From a bacterium (GTDB taxonomy: Bacteria > Campylobacterota > Campylobacteria > Campylobacterales > Sulfurimonadaceae): DNA of 64,000 bases. The stretch is taken from positions 62,001 to 126,000 of the forward strand of contig JAHJJX010000008.1 in NCBI GenBank assembly GCA_018822665.1, written 5' to 3'. The notes under the pieces are model-generated. The model did not search any database. It was not told the origin of the DNA and saw nothing but the letters and a program-made list of their open reading frames with translations. How positions within the stretch are numbered: position 1 is the first letter of the stretch; each line of letters starts with the position of its first letter. The position numbers and the translations under genes were made by a program. Shown here in pieces: positions 23,365 through 31,340 of the stretch.

Positions 23365-26230
23365 CTTTATGATGCTCCTCTTTAAATTTATTTAATAATG
23401 TTTTTACTATCCATACAAAAATTATAAGCAATATGATAAATGCAAAGATATATCTAACAGGGTGCGCACCTATTGTCAAAGCAATTGTTTCAAACCAACC
23501 GAGATGTGATAATATGTACTTATCCTTAATATTATAAGACACTCCCTCTTCATCAACATAATCATAAATAACTGTGTCCCCTAATATGTTATTTCTATTC
23601 TTATATTTAAATATTGAGGTAATCCCTTTGTCTAAACAACTTGGATTGTTTGCACTGAATAACAATACCGTTTTATCATTGTCATACGGTGATCTAGCCA
23701 TTTGCATTATAATTGAGCTGTCGACTAAATTTGTTTCTTGCATTGAAGTAAGGAATCTATATTTTTTGAGTCTGTCTTTGTTTAATATATCTTGATTCTC
23801 TACAAATCTATTAATATACGGATAATCTTTTTTCATAAGCTTTTTATCAAAAACAATAGGAGTGCTCTTGCTTATCTCTTGAAGCTTATCATCGTAGATT
23901 GTTCCAAATACAATTATATTTTTGCCTTTGTCTTCTTCTTTGAGCTCACTAGTTATTGCTAAGTAATAGGGGAATGAACCCAGCTCTTGCGTTAAGAAAA
24001 ATAAAAAATTCATAGCACTTGAGATAGTTTCGTTATCGTTATTTGTAAGATAAATGACAGTATCTTGTAAATCTGGATATATAGAGTACGGGTACTGTGC
24101 ATTCGCGATTAACTGCATATAAGGAAGTTCTATCCATTTTTTTGCTTTAGGTAAAATAAAATACGAATCATCCAAAACAGACGCAACAAGATTTTCTGTA
24201 TTATATACTTCACATGTCCCTTTTTTTAATGGAACCAGTGAAAAATCTAGTCTCAATTCATTATATCCTTTGCCGATTAAATAGGCCGGCATTTCAGATA
24301 TTACATCAAAATTAAAAAGCTTATTTGCTGCAATATCAATCTTTGATTCCTCTGCACTTCTGGAAATATCAATCTGTTTTGCGAATATGTCATTCAAAAA
24401 TATATTCACGACAGAATCTTCATGTATAACAGTCGGGAATACATAATTTAAATGTGTATCGATTCTATCTTTAGTGTCAAAATAATTATCCGGATACACT
24501 TTAAATTTTAGATTAATCTTAGGTGGATACCAGCCTTTTAAGAATGTCGTTTCATACCCAAGTTCTTTAAAATATACTTTTTTATCAAGAGGCACAAAAT
24601 CTTTTGCACTGTAGGCTTGAGCAGGCTCCGGGATTTCAACACTTTTTATATCCAAGCCCTGTCTTTTATATTTGTTTAGGTCATTTTTGTATAGGGCATA
24701 GATAGCTTCTTTTTTCTTTGTATCATCTGCGGGTGCTACTATAATAATTGCTTTATCAACACTATATGGATTCTGTATTACATTTATGTCATGTGCTAAT
24801 TTATCATCCAAATATAAGCTTTCGGTAGCTCGTTCGTTTTTATGTTTTAAGCTGTATTTATATAATTTATTTGCGCTAATCGTGGTAATTGAATGATCAA
24901 ACATATAAAATTGATCAATATACCCGTGAAAATTGAACTGATTACTCGCTCCAAAACTTCCTATGTACCCATTTCCTGAAAGCTTTGCATTATCGGATAT
25001 AGAATTACCGTAAACTTGTTTTAGATTCAATGACTGTCCGTTTATCATAAGAGAGTTTTTATCTATATTCCCATTATGAAATGTTGCAACGACGTGGTAC
25101 CACTCATCTTTATTTAAATTATATTTAGCAGCATATAAATCTTTATTCGACGTATTAAACCCTACGTAACCGTCATACATCATTAATGAATACGTATCAA
25201 ATCCAAAGAGAATGGATTGTTTCACATCCTTTGCGTTAAACCAAAATGCAACACTCACGGCATCACTATCTTTTATTTTCAAATCTTTCAGCGCAACTTT
25301 TGATTTATTTAAATAAAGACTTTTATCAAAAAAAGCACCCTTTTCCACTATCTCGACATCATTGTCCGGTTCAACTTTTGCAAAATCCGATTTATTTAAC
25401 CATGCACTGCATGTATTCGCATTGAAAAACATTGATAACGATGGTTTTTCATCGGTTATATAACTTTCACTAAGCCCCAAAAGCATTTCTCTTGCTTTTT
25501 CTTTTGTAGATATAATTACATTGTGATTGAGCATATCTAACGTTTCTGAAGCTTTTATTTCTTCGAGTCTGTATTTTAAATGTGTGGATGCTACCGAACT
25601 AAATAATGCAAAGTTTTTTAAACTATCGTCATCCTTCTTGTCTAAAACAAAATTGAGTGGTGTTACAGAATATTGTTTATGGTCAAATACATCTGTTTGA
25701 ATTGAACTAATTTGCTCTTTAATAGGCTTAGGACGAACAAGCAACTCTAGATAACTATTCGCTAAATCTATATCGCTCCATAAAGATGAATGCGCACCGT
25801 CTTCACACTCGTATGTATAGTGTTGAATGGCCTCAAATGTCAATACATTATTATCATAAAAAAGCGTCTTGTCTATATCAAATTTTATTCCACTATTTTG
25901 ATTATCAAATATTCTAAATTGAGTAACAACTACATCATTAAAAGAAACAATAGCAGATGATAAATCTTTTAAAAGCAAAATCGACGGTGTATATTGTATA
26001 TACCCATTTGCTTTTAATATTTCCCATTTATTTGGTAATGGAAAATCAAGGTTATAAAAGCCGTCTATTCCCCTTACTCTTTGTATGTTTTGATATGAAT
26101 TTAAATAATTAAAATGAATTCTAAGGATAGAATTTCCATTGTCTAAATCAACTCTTTGAATTGGATCTTGCTTAATATTTTTTCCATAAAGACTTAAAAA
26201 AGCCATTAAAAGTACTACGATAAGTTTCAT
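23354..26230 (-). CDS. bcsB: Cellulose synthase regulatory subunit BcsB with inserted LamG-like domain
   Basis: A 958-residue periplasmic protein with a signal peptide and a C-terminal membrane anchor (about residues 925-948, YIFAFIILLIIFVWIVKTLL). The carbohydrate-binding and flavodoxin-like domains of BcsB can be traced on both sides of an insertion. That insertion, about residues 285-465, is a LamG/concanavalin-type lectin fold: SVAFWFNAKD, YDGYVGFNTS, EWYHVVATFHNG, LMINGQ and YIDQFYMFDHS are its standard strands. I do not know this insertion from textbook BcsB (usually 750-800 residues), and it accounts for the extra length. BcsB is needed for BcsA activity and guides the glucan through the periplasm. 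Confidence 0.88.
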   Translation of the reverse strand: MKLIVVLLMAFLSLYGKNIKQDPIQRVDLDNGNSILRIHFNYLNSYQNIQRVRGIDGFYNLDFPLPNKWEILKANGYIQYTPSILLLKDLSSAIVSFNDVVVTQFRIFDNQNSGIKFDIDKTLFYDNNVLTFEAIQHYTYECEDGAHSSLWSDIDLANSYLELLVRPKPIKEQISSIQTDVFDHKQYSVTPLNFVLDKKDDDSLKNFALFSSVASTHLKYRLEEIKASETLDMLNHNVIISTKEKAREMLLGLSESYITDEKPSLSMFFNANTCSAWLNKSDFAKVEPDNDVEIVEKGAFFDKSLYLNKSKVALKDLKIKDSDAVSVAFWFNAKDVKQSILFGFDTYSLMMYDGYVGFNTSNKDLYAAKYNLNKDEWYHVVATFHNGNIDKNSLMINGQSLNLKQVYGNSISDNAKLSGNGYIGSFGASNQFNFHGYIDQFYMFDHSITTISANKLYKYSLKHKNERATESLYLDDKLAHDINVIQNPYSVDKAIIIVAPADDTKKKEAIYALYKNDLNKYKRQGLDIKSVEIPEPAQAYSAKDFVPLDKKVYFKELGYETTFLKGWYPPKINLKFKVYPDNYFDTKDRIDTHLNYVFPTVIHEDSVVNIFLNDIFAKQIDISRSAEESKIDIAANKLFNFDVISEMPAYLIGKGYNELRLDFSLVPLKKGTCEVYNTENLVASVLDDSYFILPKAKKWIELPYMQLIANAQYPYSIYPDLQDTVIYLTNNDNETISSAMNFLFFLTQELGSFPYYLAITSELKEEDKGKNIIVFGTIYDDKLQEISKSTPIVFDKKLMKKDYPYINRFVENQDILNKDRLKKYRFLTSMQETNLVDSSIIMQMARSPYDNDKTVLLFSANNPSCLDKGITSIFKYKNRNNILGDTVIYDYVDEEGVSYNIKDKYILSHLGWFETIALTIGAHPVRYIFAFIILLIIFVWIVKTLLNKFKEEHHKDAE

Positions 26231-28443
26231 CTGTTTTCCTTAACTAAAAAGTTTTTTATCTTAAAAAATGTAAAGATGTACGCATCTTTAAACATTGCAT
26301 TTTTAAAGCTTTGCTTCATAATATATGCAAAGCTCATTAGTGGCGACATGATAGGTTTTGCATCTTCAATCTCTTTCCATTTTGTTGTATTCCCGTATAT
26401 GATTTGTATCAGATTTTGTCTGGTGACTATATTGTCCTTAATATCATCAAATACAAAAACAAGTTTTTTACCCCAAGCAAATGCTTTTAAAAATTTTGAT
26501 GGAATTCTAAATGGCTTTCCGTCAATGTCATTGAGTTCAATTTCTACTTTTGAAAATTTCAATAAAATCTCTTCATATTTTATTGAGCTGTCTTGTGGGG
26601 TTATATTTAATCCGCCTTCGCTTATATCTGTGATAGAGCCTGCATAAGATTCATTATTAACTATAATATTGCAACTCGCATGAATGGGCACTCTTATACT
26701 TCTTCTAACCTCTCTTTTTTCACTTACAACCCCGATTGCCGCAACCAATAACAATATATTTAAAAGATTCCAAGCACTCGTCATAAGAATAACTTCTAAT
26801 TCATCTGAATAGAAATAAAGTCTATAGATAGATGCGAAAAATCCCAAGAAAACAAAAGTAAACACAATAACAAAAGGAACTGCCAATTCTGAAGTATGAT
26901 TATCCATCATCTCCTGTCCTTTTGGCGTAACATTAAAGGTTGGCTTTCTTGGATTAAGCAAAACAGAAATAATAGCAGGCAGAGTAAAAAACGCTAAAAC
27001 TGTTTCGTATAATTCTGAGAAAAATGGATTTCTAACTTTTGCATATAAAAAATAGGACATCATAACCGCCATGGTCATATGCGGTACAACATAAGCGAGC
27101 ATCTCAATGCCATTTGCATTGTATATGCGAAGTCCAAAAAATAGATATAACAATGGTGCGATGTAAAAAATCACCCTTGAATATGCGAAAAACCAGAAAA
27201 AACTTGCACTCAAATAACTTAATTGCTGGTACCATTTTAATTTTTTAGACAGCAAAGGATTTCTAAGTAAAAATATCTGAACCATCCCTTGTGTCCATCT
27301 TATTCTCTGAATAACCAAGGCTCCAAAACTTTCTGTTTGAAGCCCCCTAACCATTGCTTCACTTATGTATACACTTTTATAACCCTCATCATGTAATTTA
27401 ATAGCAGTTTCTGCATCCTCGGTAATTGTATCACCGGATATTCCACCAACTTCATCAATATATTTTCTTTTTAAAATAGCTGCGGACCCGCAAAAAAATG
27501 AACTTTCCCAAAAATCATGCCCTAGCTGAATATTTTTATAAAACATATCATTTTCACTTAAAGCGGTATCTCCCATCCTTAAATTTCTTTCAATCGGATC
27601 AGGATTATAAAATGCGTGAGGTGTTTGAACTAAAAATATTTTTTCATCTTTTAAAAACCAACCCGTTGTTTTTTTTAAAAATTGCTTTGCCGGGACATGG
27701 TCGGTGTCCAAAATTAATATGAGTTCCGATTTTACACTTTTGAGTCCATGATTGAGATTACCTGCTTTTGCATTTTCATTTCTTTCTCTTGTTATATAAG
27801 TTGCACCTACAAAATCACAAAACTTGCGAAGAGCTGCCTTTCTTTCAATAGCTTCTTTGGATTTTACCGGATCAGTATCATTACATTTCTGATCAGTTCC
27901 ACCATCATCAAGTAAATTAACACTGAATTTATCCTGTGGGTAATCAATTGCCAAGGCAGCAAGAACCGTATTTTCGATAACTATCTGCGGTTCATTATAT
28001 GTAGGAATGAGAATATCAACACAAGGCCACTCCTCTTGCGGATAATTTTCTAAGTCTATAGGCTTTCGATTTAATAAGTTTAAAGAAGTGAATATCCCAA
28101 GAAGGTAGATAATGATTGCAAAGACTTCAGCTAAATATAGCAGTATAGCACCGATAAAGTCAAAAAAACCATCATATGTTAAGGATTGAAAAGTTCTCCA
28201 ATAAATGTATCTCATAACTATTATAAAACCCATAAATTTTATAAACAAAACAACATAATCGGGTAGGTTTTTAAACTGAAAAGCGACAAACATAACGAGA
28301 ATAGCGCCATAACCAATAGCAAATTGAGTATCAACGTTATATTGAGAACTGATGAGTAGATATGTTATTAAAAACAAAAGTGCAAACATCAGCACTCTTG
28401 TTATAGTATTTGAGTAAAGATAATCTACAACTTTTTCATACAT
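26227..28443 (-). CDS. bcsA: Cellulose synthase catalytic subunit BcsA (UDP-forming), c-di-GMP-activated
   Basis: A 738-residue inner-membrane processive glycosyltransferase. GT2 motifs are present in order: the UDP-binding DDGGTD, the DxD-type LDTDHVPA, the catalytic TEDAET and the acceptor motif QRIRW. Four or so spans precede and follow the GT domain. A PilZ domain near the C-terminus carries RRSIR (RxxxR) and DISEGG (DxSxxG), so c-di-GMP activation is expected. It overlaps bcsB by 4 bases and follows the SPOR-like gene by 8. Confidence 0.95.
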   Translation of the reverse strand: MYEKVVDYLYSNTITRVLMFALLFLITYLLISSQYNVDTQFAIGYGAILVMFVAFQFKNLPDYVVLFIKFMGFIIVMRYIYWRTFQSLTYDGFFDFIGAILLYLAEVFAIIIYLLGIFTSLNLLNRKPIDLENYPQEEWPCVDILIPTYNEPQIVIENTVLAALAIDYPQDKFSVNLLDDGGTDQKCNDTDPVKSKEAIERKAALRKFCDFVGATYITRERNENAKAGNLNHGLKSVKSELILILDTDHVPAKQFLKKTTGWFLKDEKIFLVQTPHAFYNPDPIERNLRMGDTALSENDMFYKNIQLGHDFWESSFFCGSAAILKRKYIDEVGGISGDTITEDAETAIKLHDEGYKSVYISEAMVRGLQTESFGALVIQRIRWTQGMVQIFLLRNPLLSKKLKWYQQLSYLSASFFWFFAYSRVIFYIAPLLYLFFGLRIYNANGIEMLAYVVPHMTMAVMMSYFLYAKVRNPFFSELYETVLAFFTLPAIISVLLNPRKPTFNVTPKGQEMMDNHTSELAVPFVIVFTFVFLGFFASIYRLYFYSDELEVILMTSAWNLLNILLLVAAIGVVSEKREVRRSIRVPIHASCNIIVNNESYAGSITDISEGGLNITPQDSSIKYEEILLKFSKVEIELNDIDGKPFRIPSKFLKAFAWGKKLVFVFDDIKDNIVTRQNLIQIIYGNTTKWKEIEDAKPIMSPLMSFAYIMKQSFKNAMFKDAYIFTFFKIKNFLVKENR

Positions 28444-28451
28444 GCATGAAC

Positions 28452-29192
28452 CTACGGTAAGAACTGTTCATTGATATTAAATTTATTTTGCTTATCTGTA
28501 TTGTTGCTTTTACTTTTAGCTATCTCTTCTGCCCAAAATGAATTTTTTTCCGGTTGTTTTTCATGAACTCTTACTTCGATTTCATTGTCAATTTCTGCTT
28601 GATTTTGAACAACTTTTATTGGTTCTTTTTCTACATCTTGGCGATCATCTTCTTCATATATAGGTATAAAGCATTTTTTGCAATCTTCCCATAAAGTCTT
28701 TTCTACACTCTGAGACGTGTAAGACAGTTCTCTCTTTTTAATATACTGCTTGTCTTGAGTCTTTTCTTCTTCCTGAGATACATCCCTATACGTTTGATTA
28801 CTTGCTTCTTGCCTTGATACATCATTGTATATCGGCTGAACAACTTCTTTATAAGCATTGTTGTTTATCTTGGTATTTCTTGTGTATATAGTTTTTTCGT
28901 TGATAAAATCACACTTTCTTATAAAAGCGTCCCTCACCGATTTTCTTACAAATGCAAGATCAGCCCCGGCATCGCTGTAATTTAAATAGTCACCGACTCT
29001 TAAAACTAAATATCTGCCGCGACCCTCTACGCGAATATTGGAAAACTGATTATATTTTTCACTTTTCGCTTCATTCAGAATTAAATTCCTCTCAGACTCA
29101 TCCATACTCGAAACTTGGATACAATAGTCAGCTTCTAACACAATAGATGCAAATAATAACATCACAATTAATTTAATTTTTCTCAACCCCAC
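28452..29192 (-). CDS. Exported SPOR-like protein, first gene of the cellulose-type operon
   Basis: A 246-residue protein with a signal peptide (LIVMLLFASIVLEADY) and one SPOR-like fold (residues ~22-95: YCIQVSSMDESER, NIRVEGRGRYLVLRVGDYLNYSDA). The rest is polar, Gln/Glu/Asn-rich and probably disordered. The start is uncertain: a GTG at 29192 and a TTG at 29186 (with GGGAG upstream) are both possible. SPOR domains bind denuded peptidoglycan, so it may place the synthase complex at the cell wall. The same fold appears twice in the divergent gene at 29476. Confidence 0.72.
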   Translation of the reverse strand: MGLRKIKLIVMLLFASIVLEADYCIQVSSMDESERNLILNEAKSEKYNQFSNIRVEGRGRYLVLRVGDYLNYSDAGADLAFVRKSVRDAFIRKCDFINEKTIYTRNTKINNNAYKEVVQPIYNDVSRQEASNQTYRDVSQEEEKTQDKQYIKKRELSYTSQSVEKTLWEDCKKCFIPIYEEDDRQDVEKEPIKVVQNQAEIDNEIEVRVHEKQPEKNSFWAEEIAKSKSNNTDKQNKFNINEQFLP

Positions 29193-29332
29193 ACTCCCAC
29201 TCTTTTATATAGACGTAATTTGTTTATCTAAAACTAAAGTGTGACTCCAGCTTGACAATTAGCCACATTTTCCATTGTAATAAACGGAAAATAATCTAAA
29301 GCCACTACTCTATTTACTTTGCTATAGTTTCC

Positions 29333-29444
29333 TATAATTGTAACATACAATAGCGGTAATTCAGTTAGTTTTATAACAAAAAATTAATTTTCACAACAAA
29401 AAAATGTTTCCAAAACAGGGAAGTTTTATAATTTTTGCTATAAT
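29333..29444 (+). promoter_or_regulatory. Promoter region of the TolC-like gene
   Basis: A TATAAT at 29439-29444 preceded by TGC (extended -10) would start transcription near 29451, 25 bases before the TTG at 29476. A second TATAAT lies at 29333-29338. The rest of the 29193-29475 divergent region shows no other strong signal. Confidence 0.6.
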
Positions 29445-29475
29445 TACAGACAAATTAATATCACAAAGGTGTATC

Positions 29476-31338
29476 TTGAAAAATATATTATTTTTTATAC
29501 TTTTTTTAACACTACCGTCTTATCTTTTTTCAAAAAGCTATTGTATTTATATTGGAACCATTGACATGGATACGGAAAATAAAAGTAAAATTCATTCAAT
29601 CCTCTCGGATGTTGCGCATCCCTCTATTAAAATAAATGATAATAAATTATCTATCTATAGCGGTGAGTTTAAAAAGTACAGCGATGCAAACAAGCTTTTA
29701 AGCCTTACAAAAACCAGATATAAGGATGCTAAAGTAACATCTTGTATTGATACAAAAAAATATAATAATGAGTTTCTTTTTAAAGATGATTCAAATGATA
29801 AAATTCCTCTCAGCAATCCAGTCGCTAGCGTTATGAAAAATAAATCCGATAATAACACCGACTATTGCCTCAAAGTCTTCGAGATAGATTTAATAAAAAG
29901 CTCAAAACAAAAGGATAAAATTCAATATATTTTGAACCGATTGCCAAATTCGCATACAAAAATTCAAGCAGACAAACTTGTTGTCTATAGTGGAATTTTC
30001 AAATCTCTTGAAAGTGCGGAAGTAATCGCAAGTATAGTAAAAAGAGAATTCAAAAACACTATAGTTTCAACATGCGCTTTAGAAGTGATGCAAGAAGAAT
30101 CTACCTACACAGAAAACAAATATGATGATAAAGTACATGCCATAAAAGAAATAACTGCTGAAAATTTCATTATAGACTCTTTGGATGAAAAAGGATTAAT
30201 TAGTGCAGAAATTGCATCAGAAACCCCAAGCCAAAACAAAGATGAAATTCAAAAATCGGATATTAGACATGCATTTGATACACAACGAGAAGATCAATTT
30301 AATGGATTGTACCTCAAATTCAATGCAGCGTGGGATACGCTTAACAGCACCTCTGCCTATGACGCTCGACTAGAATTTGACATATTCGATCAAGGGTATT
30401 ATCAAATCAAAAAAAACAATGAAAAGAATGCAGTCGAAAACAAAATAAATTTCTTTAAAACTCTCAAAAATATTGAAATATTAAAAAAAGAGCAGGAACT
30501 TTTAAAAATTAAAAAATATTCAAACTCTATTGATGTTTCAACTCTTCTTTTAAAATTACAGGTAATAGAAAACAATCTCAATAGTGCAAAAATCAGACTA
30601 GAAAATGGTCTTATAACAAATTATGAATACGATATTTACGAACTGTCTCTTCAACAAATAAAAGATGAATTGCTACTGTTTAAAAATATGACATTGTTAA
30701 AAATTCCAAAAAATTTATGGATTCTTTTAAATCAGATAGAAAATATAAGGCTAATAGATGAAGATATCTTAATTGGTGCGCTTGAAGAAAATAGTATAGA
30801 CCTTAAACTAGCACAGACATTGAAAGAAAAGAAGCCTTTACTGGAAGATTGGAGTGATAAACTAAGGGTAAATGTTTATGTTGGACAAAGAAAAATGTAC
30901 CTGTCTCAAGACCAAAATCTTATAGGTGTTGAAGCAAAAATACCTCTTTCAAATTATACAAGAACAAATGAACTGGATAATATTCAAAATACTATTGCAT
31001 CCAGTCAAGTTATACTTCAACATAGCCAGACAAAAGAAATTTTAAAAGACAGCATTGCAACTTTTAAATATAAACAACAAAAACTCAAAACATATAAATA
31101 TGAGCTTATGGGGATTAAAAAACATCTCAAAAATTTAAATATTATCAACAATTCTGCATTTGCTTTATATGCAAATTCAAGTGTTAACGATGAACAAAAA
31201 AGTATAGATAACTATTTGAACAAATATACACAAATTCAGCAAGAGAGAATAAACACATATAAAGAACTCATCAACATAATGCATTTAATCCATTCAAGCA
31301 ATATAAGTGATATTTTACTTTATGCTATAGATAAATAA
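29476..31338 (+). CDS. TolC-like outer-membrane factor with two N-terminal SPOR-like domains
   Basis: About 620 residues from a TTG at 29476 with AAAGGTG upstream and directly followed by a signal peptide (KNILFFILFLTLPSYLFSKS). An ATG at 29404 is open but would lie upstream of the predicted transcription start. Two SPOR-like repeats follow (SYCIYIGTID...AKVTSC and DYCLKVFEID...TIVSTC), then a TolC-type alpha-helical coiled-coil region (about residues 270-600: GLYLKFNAAWDTL, YDARLEFDIFDQGYY, LENGLITNYEYDIYEL). This fusion is unusual. It is convergent with the Alg8-like gene (stops 2 bases apart) and next to an HlyD-like Alg44, so it may be the outer-membrane exit for the second polymer. Confidence 0.7.
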   Translation: MKNILFFILFLTLPSYLFSKSYCIYIGTIDMDTENKSKIHSILSDVAHPSIKINDNKLSIYSGEFKKYSDANKLLSLTKTRYKDAKVTSCIDTKKYNNEFLFKDDSNDKIPLSNPVASVMKNKSDNNTDYCLKVFEIDLIKSSKQKDKIQYILNRLPNSHTKIQADKLVVYSGIFKSLESAEVIASIVKREFKNTIVSTCALEVMQEESTYTENKYDDKVHAIKEITAENFIIDSLDEKGLISAEIASETPSQNKDEIQKSDIRHAFDTQREDQFNGLYLKFNAAWDTLNSTSAYDARLEFDIFDQGYYQIKKNNEKNAVENKINFFKTLKNIEILKKEQELLKIKKYSNSIDVSTLLLKLQVIENNLNSAKIRLENGLITNYEYDIYELSLQQIKDELLLFKNMTLLKIPKNLWILLNQIENIRLIDEDILIGALEENSIDLKLAQTLKEKKPLLEDWSDKLRVNVYVGQRKMYLSQDQNLIGVEAKIPLSNYTRTNELDNIQNTIASSQVILQHSQTKEILKDSIATFKYKQQKLKTYKYELMGIKKHLKNLNIINNSAFALYANSSVNDEQKSIDNYLNKYTQIQQERINTYKELINIMHLIHSSNISDILLYAIDK

Positions 31339-31340
31339 GG

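Noticed and set aside
29404-29475. ATG at 29404 as start of the TolC-like protein
   Set aside because: An extended -10 (29439-29444) lies downstream of it, and the signal peptide starts only at the TTG at 29476.
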